60,298 nt of DNA from an uncultured SAR116 cluster alpha proteobacterium (GTDB taxonomy: Bacteria > Pseudomonadota > Alphaproteobacteria > Puniceispirillales > Marisalimonadaceae): positions 1 to 60,298 of the forward strand of contig CACCZR010000010.1 in assembly GCA_902550555.1 (NCBI GenBank), given 5' to 3'. Numbering within the stretch: the first letter of the stretch is position 1; every line of letters starts with the position of its first letter. The position numbers were made by a program, and so were the translations under genes. Below, piece by piece: positions 9,190-18,333 of the stretch. The notes below the pieces were generated by a model. That model did not search any database and was not told where the DNA came from. It saw nothing but the letters and a program-made list of their open reading frames with translations.

Positions 9190-9199
9190 AAGGATTAAA

Positions 9200-9913
9200 A
9201 TGAATATTAAATATAAAACTTTGATTTTTTTTATTTTTATTTTTTCCTTATTCAAATCATCATTTGCACATGAATTAAACAAAGATGAAATTAATTCCTT
9301 TATAAATAACTTTATATTAAAAAACCCACAAGTGATAGAAAAAGCACTTCAAAACTTAAATTTAGAGAGATCAAAAAAAAATTTTAAATTAGCTTTAACT
9401 GAGTTAAAAAAAATTCCTAATCCTAAATTAAGAAATAATAATTCAAATGTAACTATATATGAATTTTTTGATTATAATTGCGGTTATTGTAAATCTGTTA
9501 TGCAAAATATTTTTAATATTTATAAAAAAGATAAAAAAGTAGAAATTGTTTTTGTTGAATATCCAATTTTGTCAAATAGCTCTCTATCTGCTGCTATAGC
9601 TAGTTTGGCTGCAAGAAATCAAAAAAAATATTTTGAATTTCATAGTAAGCTTATGAAACATACAGGAAAAATTGATGATAAATTATTATTGTCATTTGCC
9701 AAAGATCTAAAAATTAATATAAAAAAATTACAAAGTGACTATTCAAATGAAAAATTAATGTTAATTATTAACAAGAATAGAGAAATAGCTAATAGACTAA
9801 ATTTAAGAGGTACACCAGCTTTTATTATTGGAAATAAAATATATCCTGGTGCTATGAGTGAAAAAGATATAGAAAAGGCAATTGCTATAGAAAGAAAAGA
9901 AAGAAAGAGATGA
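9200..9913 (+). CDS. DsbA family thiol:disulfide oxidoreductase
   Basis: Periplasmic disulfide oxidoreductase with a thioredoxin fold. A cleavable signal peptide ends near residue 23 (FKSSFA/HE). The active site is CGYC (Cys94, Cys97) and the cis-proline loop RGTPAF has Pro206. The Cys pair with preceding YN matches the Com1/BdbD-type DsbA proteins common in alphaproteobacteria rather than E. coli DsbA (CPHC). AAGGA precedes the ATG. It follows the M48 gene by 10 bases, so two envelope quality-control proteins are probably cotranscribed behind rne. Confidence 0.92.
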   Translation: MNIKYKTLIFFIFIFSLFKSSFAHELNKDEINSFINNFILKNPQVIEKALQNLNLERSKKNFKLALTELKKIPNPKLRNNNSNVTIYEFFDYNCGYCKSVMQNIFNIYKKDKKVEIVFVEYPILSNSSLSAAIASLAARNQKKYFEFHSKLMKHTGKIDDKLLLSFAKDLKINIKKLQSDYSNEKLMLIINKNREIANRLNLRGTPAFIIGNKIYPGAMSEKDIEKAIAIERKERKR

Positions 9914-9935
9914 ATTTTAATTTTTGGAGACACTT

Positions 9936-10385
9936 TTGAAAGACACAATATATATAATTAATGGTCCAAATCTAAATAAATTAGGAACAAGAGAACCTGA
10001 TAAATATGGTACTTTAAAACTTCAGGAAATTGAAAAGCTCTGTAAAAAGAAATGTGATGAATTAAGTTTAAGTTGTGTTTTTTTTCAGTCCAACATTGAA
10101 GGAGAAATTATTAACAAAATCCATGATGCAATTGACAAAAATATTAAAGCAATAATTATTAATGCCGCAGCATACACACACACATCAATTGCAATTCTTG
10201 ATGCCTTGAAAATTTTTAAAGGAATTGTAATTGAGATACATATTACAAATATACATTCTAGAGAAAAATTTAGACATAACTCATTTATCTCTAAAGTTGC
10301 CAAAGGTATAATAGCTGGCTTTGGTCAAGAATCATACTTAATGGCTTTAGATTATCTATATAAAGTAAACAATAAAAAGGTTTAG
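9936..10385 (+). CDS. aroQ: Type II 3-dehydroquinate dehydratase
   Basis: Third step of the shikimate pathway: dehydration of 3-dehydroquinate to 3-dehydroshikimate by a dodecameric cytoplasmic enzyme. I choose the TTG at 9936 because GGAGA (9926-9930) sits five bases before it and the product then starts MKDTIYIINGPNLN like other family members; a TTG at 9924 is possible. Tyr24 in REPDKYG is the catalytic tyrosine. INAAAYTHTS and IEIHITNIHSREKFRHNS carry the substrate-binding and catalytic His region. Length of 149 residues is normal. It is followed by accB one base later, the standard alphaproteobacterial arrangement. Confidence 0.94.
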   Translation: MKDTIYIINGPNLNKLGTREPDKYGTLKLQEIEKLCKKKCDELSLSCVFFQSNIEGEIINKIHDAIDKNIKAIIINAAAYTHTSIAILDALKIFKGIVIEIHITNIHSREKFRHNSFISKVAKGIIAGFGQESYLMALDYLYKVNNKKV

Positions 10386-10386
10386 A

Positions 10387-10848
10387 ATGAAAGAAAACTC
10401 AAATAAAGATATAGAATTAATTCGTAAACTTTCTCAATTAATGTCTAAAGAAAAAATAACTAAATTAAAATATGAAAGATCAGATTTTAAACTATCTATT
10501 GATAAAAATACTAAGTCTGAAAACTTGACAAGTTTTCAGACACCCAAGATAGTTGAAACTGAATTAAAAGAAAATAAAAATTTAGAAACTAAAACCAATT
10601 TTGATGTTAACCATCCTGGTGCTTTAAAAGCACCAATGGTTGGAACTGCATATGTTTCTCCAGAGCCAGGCAAAGCTCCTTTTATAAGAATTGGAGATAC
10701 GGTATCAAATAATCAACCACTCTTAATTATTGAGGCGATGAAAGTAATGAATACTATTACCGCTCCAAAAGGAGGTAAAGTTGTGTTTATTGGTTTTGAA
10801 GATGGACAACCAGTTGAATTTGAACAATTACTTGTAATTATAGAATAA
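10387..10848 (+). CDS. accB: Acetyl-CoA carboxylase biotin carboxyl carrier protein
   Basis: Carries biotin between the biotin carboxylase and the carboxyltransferase in the first step of fatty acid synthesis. The C-terminal biotinyl domain has EAMKVMNTI with Lys119 as the biotinylation site. The AccB-type thumb SPEPGKAPFIRIGD precedes it. The N-terminal 30 residues form the helix for AccC binding, followed by a Lys/Thr/Glu-rich linker (about 40-75). ATG one base after aroQ and one base before accC implies translational coupling. Confidence 0.97.
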   Translation: MKENSNKDIELIRKLSQLMSKEKITKLKYERSDFKLSIDKNTKSENLTSFQTPKIVETELKENKNLETKTNFDVNHPGALKAPMVGTAYVSPEPGKAPFIRIGDTVSNNQPLLIIEAMKVMNTITAPKGGKVVFIGFEDGQPVEFEQLLVIIE

Positions 10849-10849
10849 A

Positions 10850-12193
10850 ATGTTTTCTAAAATATTAATTGCTAATAGAGGTGATATTGCCCTAAGAATA
10901 TTAAGAGCATGTAAAGAGCTAGAAATTAAAACTGTAGCAGTTCATTCAACAGCAGATAATGAAGCAATGCATGTAAGATTAGCTGATGAAAGCGTTTGTA
11001 TTGGACCTCCTCATTCTTCAAAGTCTTATTTGAATATTCCTTCAATTATCACAGCTGCTCAACTTGTAGGAGCTGATGCTATACATCCCGGTGTTGGTTT
11101 TCTTTCTGAAAATTCATCTTTTGCTGAAATTGTCCAAGCACATAACATAAAATTTATAGGGCCTAAAGTTCAACATTTAAAAGATATGGGGGACAAAATA
11201 AAAGCAAAAGAAATTGCTAAAAAAATTGGATTACCTCTTGTCCCTGGTTCAAAAGGCATTGTTAAAGATATTGAGTCTGCAAAAAAAGAAATACATGAAA
11301 TTGGACTGCCTGTTTTAATAAAAGCATCTGCAGGTGGTGGCGGCAAAGGCATGAAAATAGTCCAGAATGAAGGTGATATAAAAAACGCTTTTTTATCTGC
11401 AAAAAATGAAGCAAGAGCAGCGTTTGGTAATGATGATGTATATATTGAAAAATATTTATCAAACCCAAGACATATTGAAGTACAAATTATTGGAGACTCT
11501 TTTGGAAATGTATTTCACTTAGGTGAGAGAGAGTGTTCAATACAAAGAAATCATCAAAAACTTATTGAAGAAGCACCCTCACCAGCATTGAACAATGACG
11601 AGAGAGAATACATTTGTAATCTTTCATCTAAAGCTGCAAAGGTTATGGGTTATGAAAGTCTAGGTACAATTGAATATTTATATGAAAATGGGAAATTTTA
11701 TTTTATTGAAATGAATACAAGACTTCAGGTGGAGCATCCAATTACTGAAGCAATAACAGGGATAGATATTGTTAAAGAGCAAATAAAAATTGCTTCAAAC
11801 TATCAGCTAAAATGGAAACAAAAAGATATTAAATTTACAGGTCACTCTATTGAATGTAGGATTAATGCTGAAAACCCAAAAACCTTTATGCCTTCACCAG
11901 GTAAAATTGAGCAGTTTCATCCGCCTGGCGGTTTTGGTGTTCGAGTAGATTCTGGGATTTACTCTGGGTATAGTATCCCTCCCTATTATGATAGCCTTAT
12001 AGCCAAACTGATAGCTCATGGTAAAAATAGAAAAGAATGTATATTAAAACTAAAGCAAGCAATTCAAGAAATGGTAATTGATCCAATACCATCAACATTA
12101 GAACTTCATAAAAATTTACTTAAAAATCCTGATATTCTTAATGGCGATTTTGATATAAAATGGTTAGAACAAATTTATTTAAATGGAAAATAA
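10850..12193 (+). CDS. accC: Acetyl-CoA carboxylase, biotin carboxylase subunit
   Basis: ATP-dependent carboxylation of biotin on AccB using bicarbonate. The 447 residues match the family. The N-terminal biotin-carboxylase fold begins FSKILIANRGDIALRI. The ATP-grasp domain has the glycine loop AGGGGKGM and the catalytic block FIEMNTRLQVEHPITE. Its 3' end overlaps aat by 11 bases. Sits in aroQ-accB-accC-aat. Confidence 0.98.
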   Translation: MFSKILIANRGDIALRILRACKELEIKTVAVHSTADNEAMHVRLADESVCIGPPHSSKSYLNIPSIITAAQLVGADAIHPGVGFLSENSSFAEIVQAHNIKFIGPKVQHLKDMGDKIKAKEIAKKIGLPLVPGSKGIVKDIESAKKEIHEIGLPVLIKASAGGGGKGMKIVQNEGDIKNAFLSAKNEARAAFGNDDVYIEKYLSNPRHIEVQIIGDSFGNVFHLGERECSIQRNHQKLIEEAPSPALNNDEREYICNLSSKAAKVMGYESLGTIEYLYENGKFYFIEMNTRLQVEHPITEAITGIDIVKEQIKIASNYQLKWKQKDIKFTGHSIECRINAENPKTFMPSPGKIEQFHPPGGFGVRVDSGIYSGYSIPPYYDSLIAKLIAHGKNRKECILKLKQAIQEMVIDPIPSTLELHKNLLKNPDILNGDFDIKWLEQIYLNGK

Positions 12194-12857
12194 ATTCCAA
12201 GAGAATTTGAGTTCTGAATTAATTATACAAATATATAAACTTGGTATTTTTCCAATGGCTAAAAATAGATTTGATAGCGAAATCTATTTTGTAAATCCAA
12301 AAAAAAGAGCTATCTTACCTATTAAAGACTTTCATGTATCAAGATCTTTTTCAAGATTTATTAAGAAAAAACCTTTTTATATTACAGTTAATACAAATTT
12401 CAAAAAAGTAATTAAGAAATGTGCAACTGTAAATAGATCAGATACATGGATTAATAAAACAATAGAAAAACAGTTTAATAATCTTCATGAAATTGGCGTT
12501 GCTCACTCTATAGAATGTTGGAAAAACAACGAAATTGTCGGAGGAATTTATGGTGTTGCATTAGGGGGATGCTTTTTTGCTGAATCTATGTTTAGTTCTG
12601 TTAGTAATGCTAGCAAATTTGCATTGATCAATCTAGTAGCAAGACTGTATTTTTTAAAATATTCAATTTTAGATGTTCAGTTTATCAATGATCACTTAAA
12701 GCAATTTGGAGCTTTCGAAATAACTCAAGATCTTTTTAAAGAAAAAATATCTGAATATATTAATCATAATATTGATTTTCAGTCTTTAAGTGTCAAAGAT
12801 GAAGATTTGTTTGACAATGTTTTGTCTTTTCTACAGGAAATTAAAGAAACATCATAA
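12183..12857 (+). CDS. aat: Leucyl/phenylalanyl-tRNA-protein transferase
   Basis: Adds Leu or Phe from aminoacyl-tRNA to proteins with N-terminal Arg or Lys, making them ClpS-ClpAP substrates of the N-end rule. Family blocks are GIFPMA, NPKKRAILPI, SDTWI, GVAHSIECW, GGIYGVALGGCFFAESMF and FINDHLKQFGA. 224 residues is within the usual range. It overlaps accC by 11 bases and its 3' end overlaps the opposing DUF2155 gene by 79 bases. Both clpS and clpA, which act downstream in the same pathway, are 7-9 kb away in this window. Confidence 0.95.
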   Translation: MENKFQENLSSELIIQIYKLGIFPMAKNRFDSEIYFVNPKKRAILPIKDFHVSRSFSRFIKKKPFYITVNTNFKKVIKKCATVNRSDTWINKTIEKQFNNLHEIGVAHSIECWKNNEIVGGIYGVALGGCFFAESMFSSVSNASKFALINLVARLYFLKYSILDVQFINDHLKQFGAFEITQDLFKEKISEYINHNIDFQSLSVKDEDLFDNVLSFLQEIKETS

Positions 12858-13225
12858 ACTGGATGTTCCATTGCATTTAATGCTGGGCTAGATGCAAAAA
12901 TCCAGCCTTCAAAAATTGATAATTTATCTTTAGTGACAGAGTATTTATCAGATTTATCTAAAACTTTTATATAGGCTATTGATTCTGGTTCATCTAAAGG
13001 TAACGAATAAACACATTTTTGAAGATCTATATCCAAAATACCAAATTTTTTTGGTACACCCACTTGAATTTCAAACGTTTTGATTCTCGCTGTAATCTTA
13101 TCTAAACCTTGAAAAATTCCTATATTTCCAATTAACCATTCATTAGCAACTAAAATTTTAGTATTTATCAAAACATAGAAAAAAGAAATTAAAAATAAAA
13201 CTTTTTTCAAGTCTTTACTTACCAC
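12779..13225 (-). CDS. DUF2155 family exported protein
   Basis: Function unknown; the family is largely alphaproteobacterial and sits beside aat and mlaD. The conserved core has IKTFEIQVGVPKKFGIL, then SIFEGWIFASSPALNAMEHPVYDVSLISC; homologues usually end soon after the last Cys, so about 17 tail residues here are extra and account for the 79-base overlap with aat. The N-terminus is a signal peptide. A GTG at 13225 overlaps the mlaD stop; a TTG at 13210 would give MKKVLFLISFF, a more typical signal start, and is equally plausible. Third gene of the leftward unit NDUFA12-mlaD-DUF2155. Confidence 0.85.
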   Translation of the reverse strand: MVSKDLKKVLFLISFFYVLINTKILVANEWLIGNIGIFQGLDKITARIKTFEIQVGVPKKFGILDIDLQKCVYSLPLDEPESIAYIKVLDKSDKYSVTKDKLSIFEGWIFASSPALNAMEHPVYDVSLISCRKDKTLSNKSSSLTLKD

Positions 13226-13658
13226 TGGACATAATCATTTTAGCGATCATATCTGTAAAACTCAATGATGTTGAAGTATCATAAATTATAGATTTATCTT
13301 TTAAAAAAGTTTCTGAAGAACCTGGAATAATTTCCAAAAACATTCCTCCAAATAAACTTGATGAAGAGATTTTTGCTGTTGAGTCATCCGGTATATTTAT
13401 TTCTTTATCGACTTCAAGTTCTACCATGACTTCAAATTCATCTTTTTCTAATTTAAAGTTTCTAATTTTTCCAACTGTAATACCAGATATTTTTACTTTA
13501 TCACCAACATTTAAACCAGTCACATTTTCAAAGATTGCAGATATAGATATATTTTTAGAATTTATATTTTTTTCTAAAGAAAACCCAAAAAATAAAAATA
13601 AAACTGCTACTACAATTACACTAAACCCCATTAATGTTTCTATTAGACTATATTTCAT
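13215..13658 (-). CDS. mlaD: MlaD-type MCE domain lipid transport protein
   Basis: Periplasmic substrate-binding subunit of the Mla system, which moves phospholipids between the membranes to keep outer-membrane asymmetry. A single N-terminal membrane anchor (about 6-27) is followed by one MCE domain (FENVTGLNVGDKVKISGITVG, then LFGGMFLEIIPGS). 147 residues is typical. In alphaproteobacteria mlaD is often detached from mlaFEC and lies between NDUFA12 and DUF2155, as here; the other Mla genes are not in this window. Confidence 0.94.
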   Translation of the reverse strand: MKYSLIETLMGFSVIVVAVLFLFFGFSLEKNINSKNISISAIFENVTGLNVGDKVKISGITVGKIRNFKLEKDEFEVMVELEVDKEINIPDDSTAKISSSSLFGGMFLEIIPGSSETFLKDKSIIYDTSTSLSFTDMIAKMIMSSGK

Positions 13659-13660
13659 AA

Positions 13661-14002
13661 TTATTTCTTAGGTGTCCAAGATTCATAATCCGCAGCTGAT
13701 TTTTGTCTAAAACCTCTATCTAATAGACTTCCCTGAGGTTTTACAGCAAATGCAGTTCCTGTTAAATTAGGCAGATGTTCTTTTTGCCAGTCATAATTTT
13801 TTTTTCTTTTTAGAGGTGGTTTACTTGTAATTTTATGCAACCAAGCATGCCACATAGGTGGTATTTTAGAAGCTTCTACTTTACCATTAAAAATAACGAA
13901 TCTTTTATCTGTTTTTTTTTGACTATAATATTTATTCCCATATCGATCTTCACCAATTAAGTTAGAACTAAAACGTATTAAAATTTGAGAGACTAAATTC
14001 AT
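13661..14002 (-). CDS. NDUFA12-like NADH:ubiquinone oxidoreductase accessory subunit
   Basis: Homologue of the mitochondrial complex I accessory subunit B17.2/NDUFA12, found in bacteria mainly in Alphaproteobacteria and a useful lineage marker. Recognisable blocks: LIGEDRYGNKYY, RFVIFNGKVEASKIPPMWHAWLH and the C-terminal PQGSLLDRGFRQK...YESWTPKK. 113 residues. First gene of the leftward three-gene unit, two bases before mlaD. Confidence 0.93.
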   Translation of the reverse strand: MNLVSQILIRFSSNLIGEDRYGNKYYSQKKTDKRFVIFNGKVEASKIPPMWHAWLHKITSKPPLKRKKNYDWQKEHLPNLTGTAFAVKPQGSLLDRGFRQKSAADYESWTPKK

Positions 14003-14171
14003 AAAATCTTTATAATTACTATTTAAAATTATACAATAAATTAATAAAATTCAATTTTTAAAAAAAAATTCAATTAAATTAATTATTTATAAAAAATTTA
14101 ATTTTATTGCTTTACTATCATCTACTAAATACAGTATATTAAATGTTCATCTTTACAAGATATAGTTGTTA

Positions 14172-14218
14172 AACCTTATTTTGAAATTTTATAAGGTTAT
14201 ATCAAGAATCTTGATATA
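14172..14218 (+). promoter_or_regulatory. Two adjacent inverted repeats in the nrdJ leader
   Basis: AACCTTAT (14172-14179) pairs with ATAAGGTT (14191-14198) around an 11-base loop. It abuts a 21-base perfect palindrome at 14198-14218, TATATCAAGA-A-TCTTGATATA, ending 26 bases before the nrdJ ATG. No T run follows, so a terminator is unlikely; a repressor operator or an RNA switch is possible. Further upstream, ACAGTATATTAAATGT (about 14132-14147) matches 12 of 16 positions of the NrdR box as I recall it. I see no cobalamin riboswitch core. Confidence 0.45.
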
Positions 14219-14244
14219 GGTAGTTTAATAATGAGAGGGATATA

Positions 14245-17200
14245 ATGAAATTTACTAGGCTTTTCACAGAAGATAAATCAGACGTTTATAATAATTTAAA
14301 ATTTAAAACTACCTCAAGTGAAATTAAGAACCCAGACGGTACAATTGTATTTAGTGCACCAGAAATTGAAGTTCCAGAAAATTATTCACAAGTTGCCGCA
14401 GATGTGATTGCTCAAAAATATTTTAGAAAAGCTGGAGTGCCTATCTATTTAAAAAAAGTTAAAGAGAGTAATGTGCCTAATTGGTTGTCAAGATCTGAAC
14501 CAGATGAAAGTAAATTAGAAACCATTCCCGAAAATGAAAGATTTGCTGCAGAAACATCTGCAAAACAAGTTTTTAATAGATTAGCTGGTACATGGACTTA
14601 TTGGGGATGGAAAGGTGGATATTTCAGTTCGGAAAAAGATGCTAAAGTGTATTATGATGAAATGAGATATATGCTTGCCTCTCAAATGGGAGCACCAAAT
14701 TCTCCCCAATGGTTTAATACTGGACTTCATTGGGCTTATGGAATAGATGGACCTAGCCAAGGACATTATTATGTGGATTACAAAACTGAAAAATTAGTTA
14801 AGTCAAAATCTTCATATGTTCACCCACAACCTCATGCATGTTTTATTCAATCCATTAAAGATGACCTTGTTAATGAAGGTGGAATAATGGATTTGTGGGT
14901 TAGAGAAGCAAGATTATTTAAATATGGATCTGGAACCGGAACAAACTTTTCCAACTTAAGAGGAAATAATGAAGAACTTTCCGGTGGCGGAAAATCATCC
15001 GGAATGATGAGCTTTTTGAAAATTGGTGATAGAGCTGCAGGTGCAATTAAGTCAGGAGGAACAACAAGAAGAGCTGCCAAAATGGTTACTGTTGATGTAG
15101 ATCATCCAGACATTGAAGAATTTATTGATTGGAAAGTTGTAGAAGAACAAAAAGTTGCGGCTTTAGTTGCAGGATCTAAATCTACTGCAAAGCATCTTGG
15201 AGCAGTTATGGAAGCCTGTAATGTTGATGAATATAAAAAAGATGACCTATACGACACCAAAATAAATAAAAAACTTAAAGAGGCTGTTCTAAACGCAAGA
15301 TCAGTTATGATCCCAGAAAATTATATTCAAAGAATAATTCAATTTGCAAAACAAGGATTTAAAGAAATTGAATTTAAAACTTATGATACAGACTGGGATA
15401 GTGAAGCTTATTTAACAGTTTCAGGACAAAATTCTAATAATTCAATAAGAGTAACAAATGACTTTTTAAAAAAAGTTGAGAATAATAGTGACTGGGAACT
15501 TATAAGAAGAACTGATGGAAAAGTTTTTAAAAAAGTTAAAGCTAAAGAACTTTGGAATAAAATAACAGAAGCAGCATGGGCATGTGCAGATCCTGGTCTA
15601 CAATATGACTCTACTATTAATGAGTGGCATACATGTCCACAAGAAGAAAAAATAAATGCTTCTAACCCATGTTCGGAGTATATGTTTATTGATGATACAG
15701 CGTGTAACCTTGCTTCATTAAACTTAATTAAATTTAGTAAAAAGAATAAAAGACTAGATATTAATGCTTTTGAACACGCATGCAGATTATGGACGTTAAC
15801 ACTTGAAATTTCTGTAATGATGGCACAATTTCCTTCAAAAGAAATTGCTCAAAAATCTTTTGATTACAGAACACTTGGCCTTGGTTATGCAAATATTGGA
15901 GGTCTCCTGATGTCATGGGGTGTACCTTATGACAGTGATGAAGGTAGAGCGATATGTTCATCAATTTCAGCAATTATGACAGGAATTTCATACGCGACAT
16001 CAGCAGAAATAGCAAAAGAATTAGGTCCTTTTTCAAAATATAAATTGAACTCAAAAGATATGTTAAGAGTGATAAGAAACCATAAAAGAGCAGCTGATGG
16101 TTTTAAAGATGGATACGATAGCTTAACTATTAATCCTGTGCCCCTTATCAAAGAAGATTGTCCTTCTGAAGATCTGCCTAATGCAGCGTCAAAAGCATGG
16201 AAAAAAGCTCTAAATGATGGAGAAAAATTTGGTTACAGAAATGCTCAAACTACTGTAATAGCTCCAACCGGTACAATTGGACTTGTGATGGATTGTGATA
16301 CAACAGGTATTGAGCCAGACTTCGCAATGGTTAAATTCAAAAAGTTAGCTGGAGGAGGTTACTTTAAAATTATTAATCAAGTTGTGCCAGAAGCACTTCA
16401 AAACCTTGGTTATAATAGTAAACAAATTTTGGATATTAAAAATTATGTCTTGGGTACTGGCAGTCTAAAAAACTGTCAAGCAATTAGTCATTCAGCCCTA
16501 AAAGAAAAAGGCTTTAAGGATGAACAAATTAATTTAATTGAGAACTCATTAGAAAGTGCTTTTGATATTAAGTTTGTTTTTAATCAATTTACTTTAGGTA
16601 AAGATTTCTGCAAAAATGTTTTAAAAATTTCAGAAGATCAACTTAATGATTTCTCATTTGATATGCTTAACTTTTTATCCTTTACAAAAGAAGAAATCGA
16701 TGCTGCTAATATTCATGTTTGCGGATCTATGACACTAGAAGGAGCGCCTCATCTAAATGAAAAGCATCTTAATGTTTTTGACTGTGCAAATGTATGTGGA
16801 AGAATTGGCAAGAGATATTTATCAGTGGATAGCCATATAAGGATGATGGCAGTAGCACAACCTTTTATTTCAGGTGCTATTTCTAAAACAATTAATATGC
16901 CAAATAACTCATCAATAGAAGATTGCAGTGATGCTTACATGTTATCTTGGAAATTATGTCTTAAAGCTAATGCTCTTTACAGAGATGGTTCAAAATTAAG
17001 TCAACCTCTTAATTCAAGTTTGATTGAAGATGAAGATATTAATGATGAAGAGGTAATCACAGAAAAAACAACAAAAGTTGTTGAAAAAATAGTTGAAAGA
17101 GTATTGAGGGCAGAAAGAGAAAAATTACCTCATAGAAGAAAAGGGTACACCCAAAAAGCTATAGTAGGTGGCCATAAGGTTTATCTTAGAACTGGAGAAT

Positions 17201-17847
17201 ATGAAGATGGTAAATTAGGTGAAATTTTTATTGATATGCATAAAGAAGGTGCTGCTTTTAGATCTTTAATGAATAACTTCGCTATTGCCGTTTCAATTGG
17301 ATTGCAATATGGAGTTCCTTTAGAAGAATTTGTTGAGGCATTTACATTTACTAGATTTGAACCACAAGGTATAGTTACTGGAAACGATACTATCAAAATG
17401 TCTACATCTATTTTGGATTATATTTTTAGAGAACTAGCAATTTCTTATCTAGATAGAAATGACCTGGGGCATGTTGATGTTAATAATATTGATACAAGCC
17501 CAACAGGTGTTGGTGTAAGAGGAGATGAAACAACTCATAAAGTTGCATCAAGAGGCTTTGTAAGAAGAGAACTTAAAGTTGTATCAGGTGGTGGAGCGGA
17601 TAATGTGTCAGTTTTACAAACTAAAAATTATTTAGATAGCTATGAGAATGAGATAACAGATATTAATGATGAAAGTGAAACTAATGAAGTACTAGTAAAG
17701 CAAAACTCTACTATATCTAAAGAAATTGAAGCTAAAATTAAAGGTTTTGAAGGTGAGGCCTGCGGAGAATGCGGTAACTTTACATTAGTTAGAAATGGTA
17801 CTTGTATGAAATGTAACACATGTGGTGCTACTTCTGGATGCTCTTAA
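14245..17847 (+). CDS. nrdJ: Adenosylcobalamin-dependent (class II) ribonucleoside-diphosphate reductase
   Basis: Makes deoxyribonucleotides using coenzyme B12 to generate the thiyl radical, independent of oxygen. The 1200 residues match the long proteobacterial NrdJ. Diagnostic blocks: [45 protein letters not shown] (split catalytic and radical region) and [20 protein letters not shown]. The end has two CxxC pairs ([13 protein letters not shown]) as redox-active and possibly zinc-binding Cys. The preceding GAGAGGGATAT gives a good ribosome site. No nrdAB or nrdDG is seen in the window. Use of this enzyme makes the cell dependent on B12 or its salvage. Confidence 0.97.
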   Translation: MKFTRLFTEDKSDVYNNLKFKTTSSEIKNPDGTIVFSAPEIEVPENYSQVAADVIAQKYFRKAGVPIYLKKVKESNVPNWLSRSEPDESKLETIPENERFAAETSAKQVFNRLAGTWTYWGWKGGYFSSEKDAKVYYDEMRYMLASQMGAPNSPQWFNTGLHWAYGIDGPSQGHYYVDYKTEKLVKSKSSYVHPQPHACFIQSIKDDLVNEGGIMDLWVREARLFKYGSGTGTNFSNLRGNNEELSGGGKSSGMMSFLKIGDRAAGAIKSGGTTRRAAKMVTVDVDHPDIEEFIDWKVVEEQKVAALVAGSKSTAKHLGAVMEACNVDEYKKDDLYDTKINKKLKEAVLNARSVMIPENYIQRIIQFAKQGFKEIEFKTYDTDWDSEAYLTVSGQNSNNSIRVTNDFLKKVENNSDWELIRRTDGKVFKKVKAKELWNKITEAAWACADPGLQYDSTINEWHTCPQEEKINASNPCSEYMFIDDTACNLASLNLIKFSKKNKRLDINAFEHACRLWTLTLEISVMMAQFPSKEIAQKSFDYRTLGLGYANIGGLLMSWGVPYDSDEGRAICSSISAIMTGISYATSAEIAKELGPFSKYKLNSKDMLRVIRNHKRAADGFKDGYDSLTINPVPLIKEDCPSEDLPNAASKAWKKALNDGEKFGYRNAQTTVIAPTGTIGLVMDCDTTGIEPDFAMVKFKKLAGGGYFKIINQVVPEALQNLGYNSKQILDIKNYVLGTGSLKNCQAISHSALKEKGFKDEQINLIENSLESAFDIKFVFNQFTLGKDFCKNVLKISEDQLNDFSFDMLNFLSFTKEEIDAANIHVCGSMTLEGAPHLNEKHLNVFDCANVCGRIGKRYLSVDSHIRMMAVAQPFISGAISKTINMPNNSSIEDCSDAYMLSWKLCLKANALYRDGSKLSQPLNSSLIEDEDINDEEVITEKTTKVVEKIVERVLRAEREKLPHRRKGYTQKAIVGGHKVYLRTGEYEDGKLGEIFIDMHKEGAAFRSLMNNFAIAVSIGLQYGVPLEEFVEAFTFTRFEPQGIVTGNDTIKMSTSILDYIFRELAISYLDRNDLGHVDVNNIDTSPTGVGVRGDETTHKVASRGFVRRELKVVSGGGADNVSVLQTKNYLDSYENEITDINDESETNEVLVKQNSTISKEIEAKIKGFEGEACGECGNFTLVRNGTCMKCNTCGATSGCS

Positions 17848-17865
17848 TTAATGAGAAAATAATTT

Positions 17866-18327
17866 ATGAATATAGATGAAAATTTAAAAAATCATGAAAT
17901 AGAATTAGAAGATGCTTCGACACCAGCCGGTAATTATGTTCCCTACATTATTACAAACAATCTTGTTTTTATATCTGGTCAATTACCCTTTAAACAAGGA
18001 AAGATACCAATAACAGGTGTTGTTGGGGAAACAGTTAGTTCAGAAGATGCGATTGAGATGGCAAAATTATGCGCTCTAGCACTAATCAGCCAATTAAAAT
18101 CAGCTTGTGATGGAGACCTTAATAAAGTTTCTAGAGTAGTGAAATTAGGTGGATTTGTAGCTTCAGCCTCATCCTTCACATCACAACCTTCAATAATTAA
18201 TGGTGCTTCAGATATCATGGTTAAAGTATTTGGAGAACAAGGAAAGCATTCACGATTTGCAGTAGGCGTCTCCAGTCTTCCACTCAATGCCCCAGTTGAA
18301 ATTGAAGGAATTTTTGAGCTTAAATAA
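17866..18327 (+). CDS. RidA/YjgF-YER057c-UK114 family protein
   Basis: 153-residue member of the RidA superfamily, of the subfamily with the C-terminal block HSRFAVGVSSLPLNAPVEIEGIFEL. True RidA enzymes hydrolyse reactive enamines/imines made by PLP enzymes; this subfamily is less studied, so the substrate is not certain. The conserved Arg in HSRF that binds the carboxylate in RidA is present. Starts 18 bases after nrdJ and is followed 6 bases later by the DUF482 gene, so the three may be cotranscribed. Confidence 0.88.
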   Translation: MNIDENLKNHEIELEDASTPAGNYVPYIITNNLVFISGQLPFKQGKIPITGVVGETVSSEDAIEMAKLCALALISQLKSACDGDLNKVSRVVKLGGFVASASSFTSQPSIINGASDIMVKVFGEQGKHSRFAVGVSSLPLNAPVEIEGIFELK

Positions 18328-18333
18328 AATAAA

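Noticed and set aside
14003-14244. Cobalamin riboswitch before nrdJ
   Set aside because: The gap is long enough, but I cannot find the conserved B12-box core; the region is nearly all A and T apart from the two inverted repeats.
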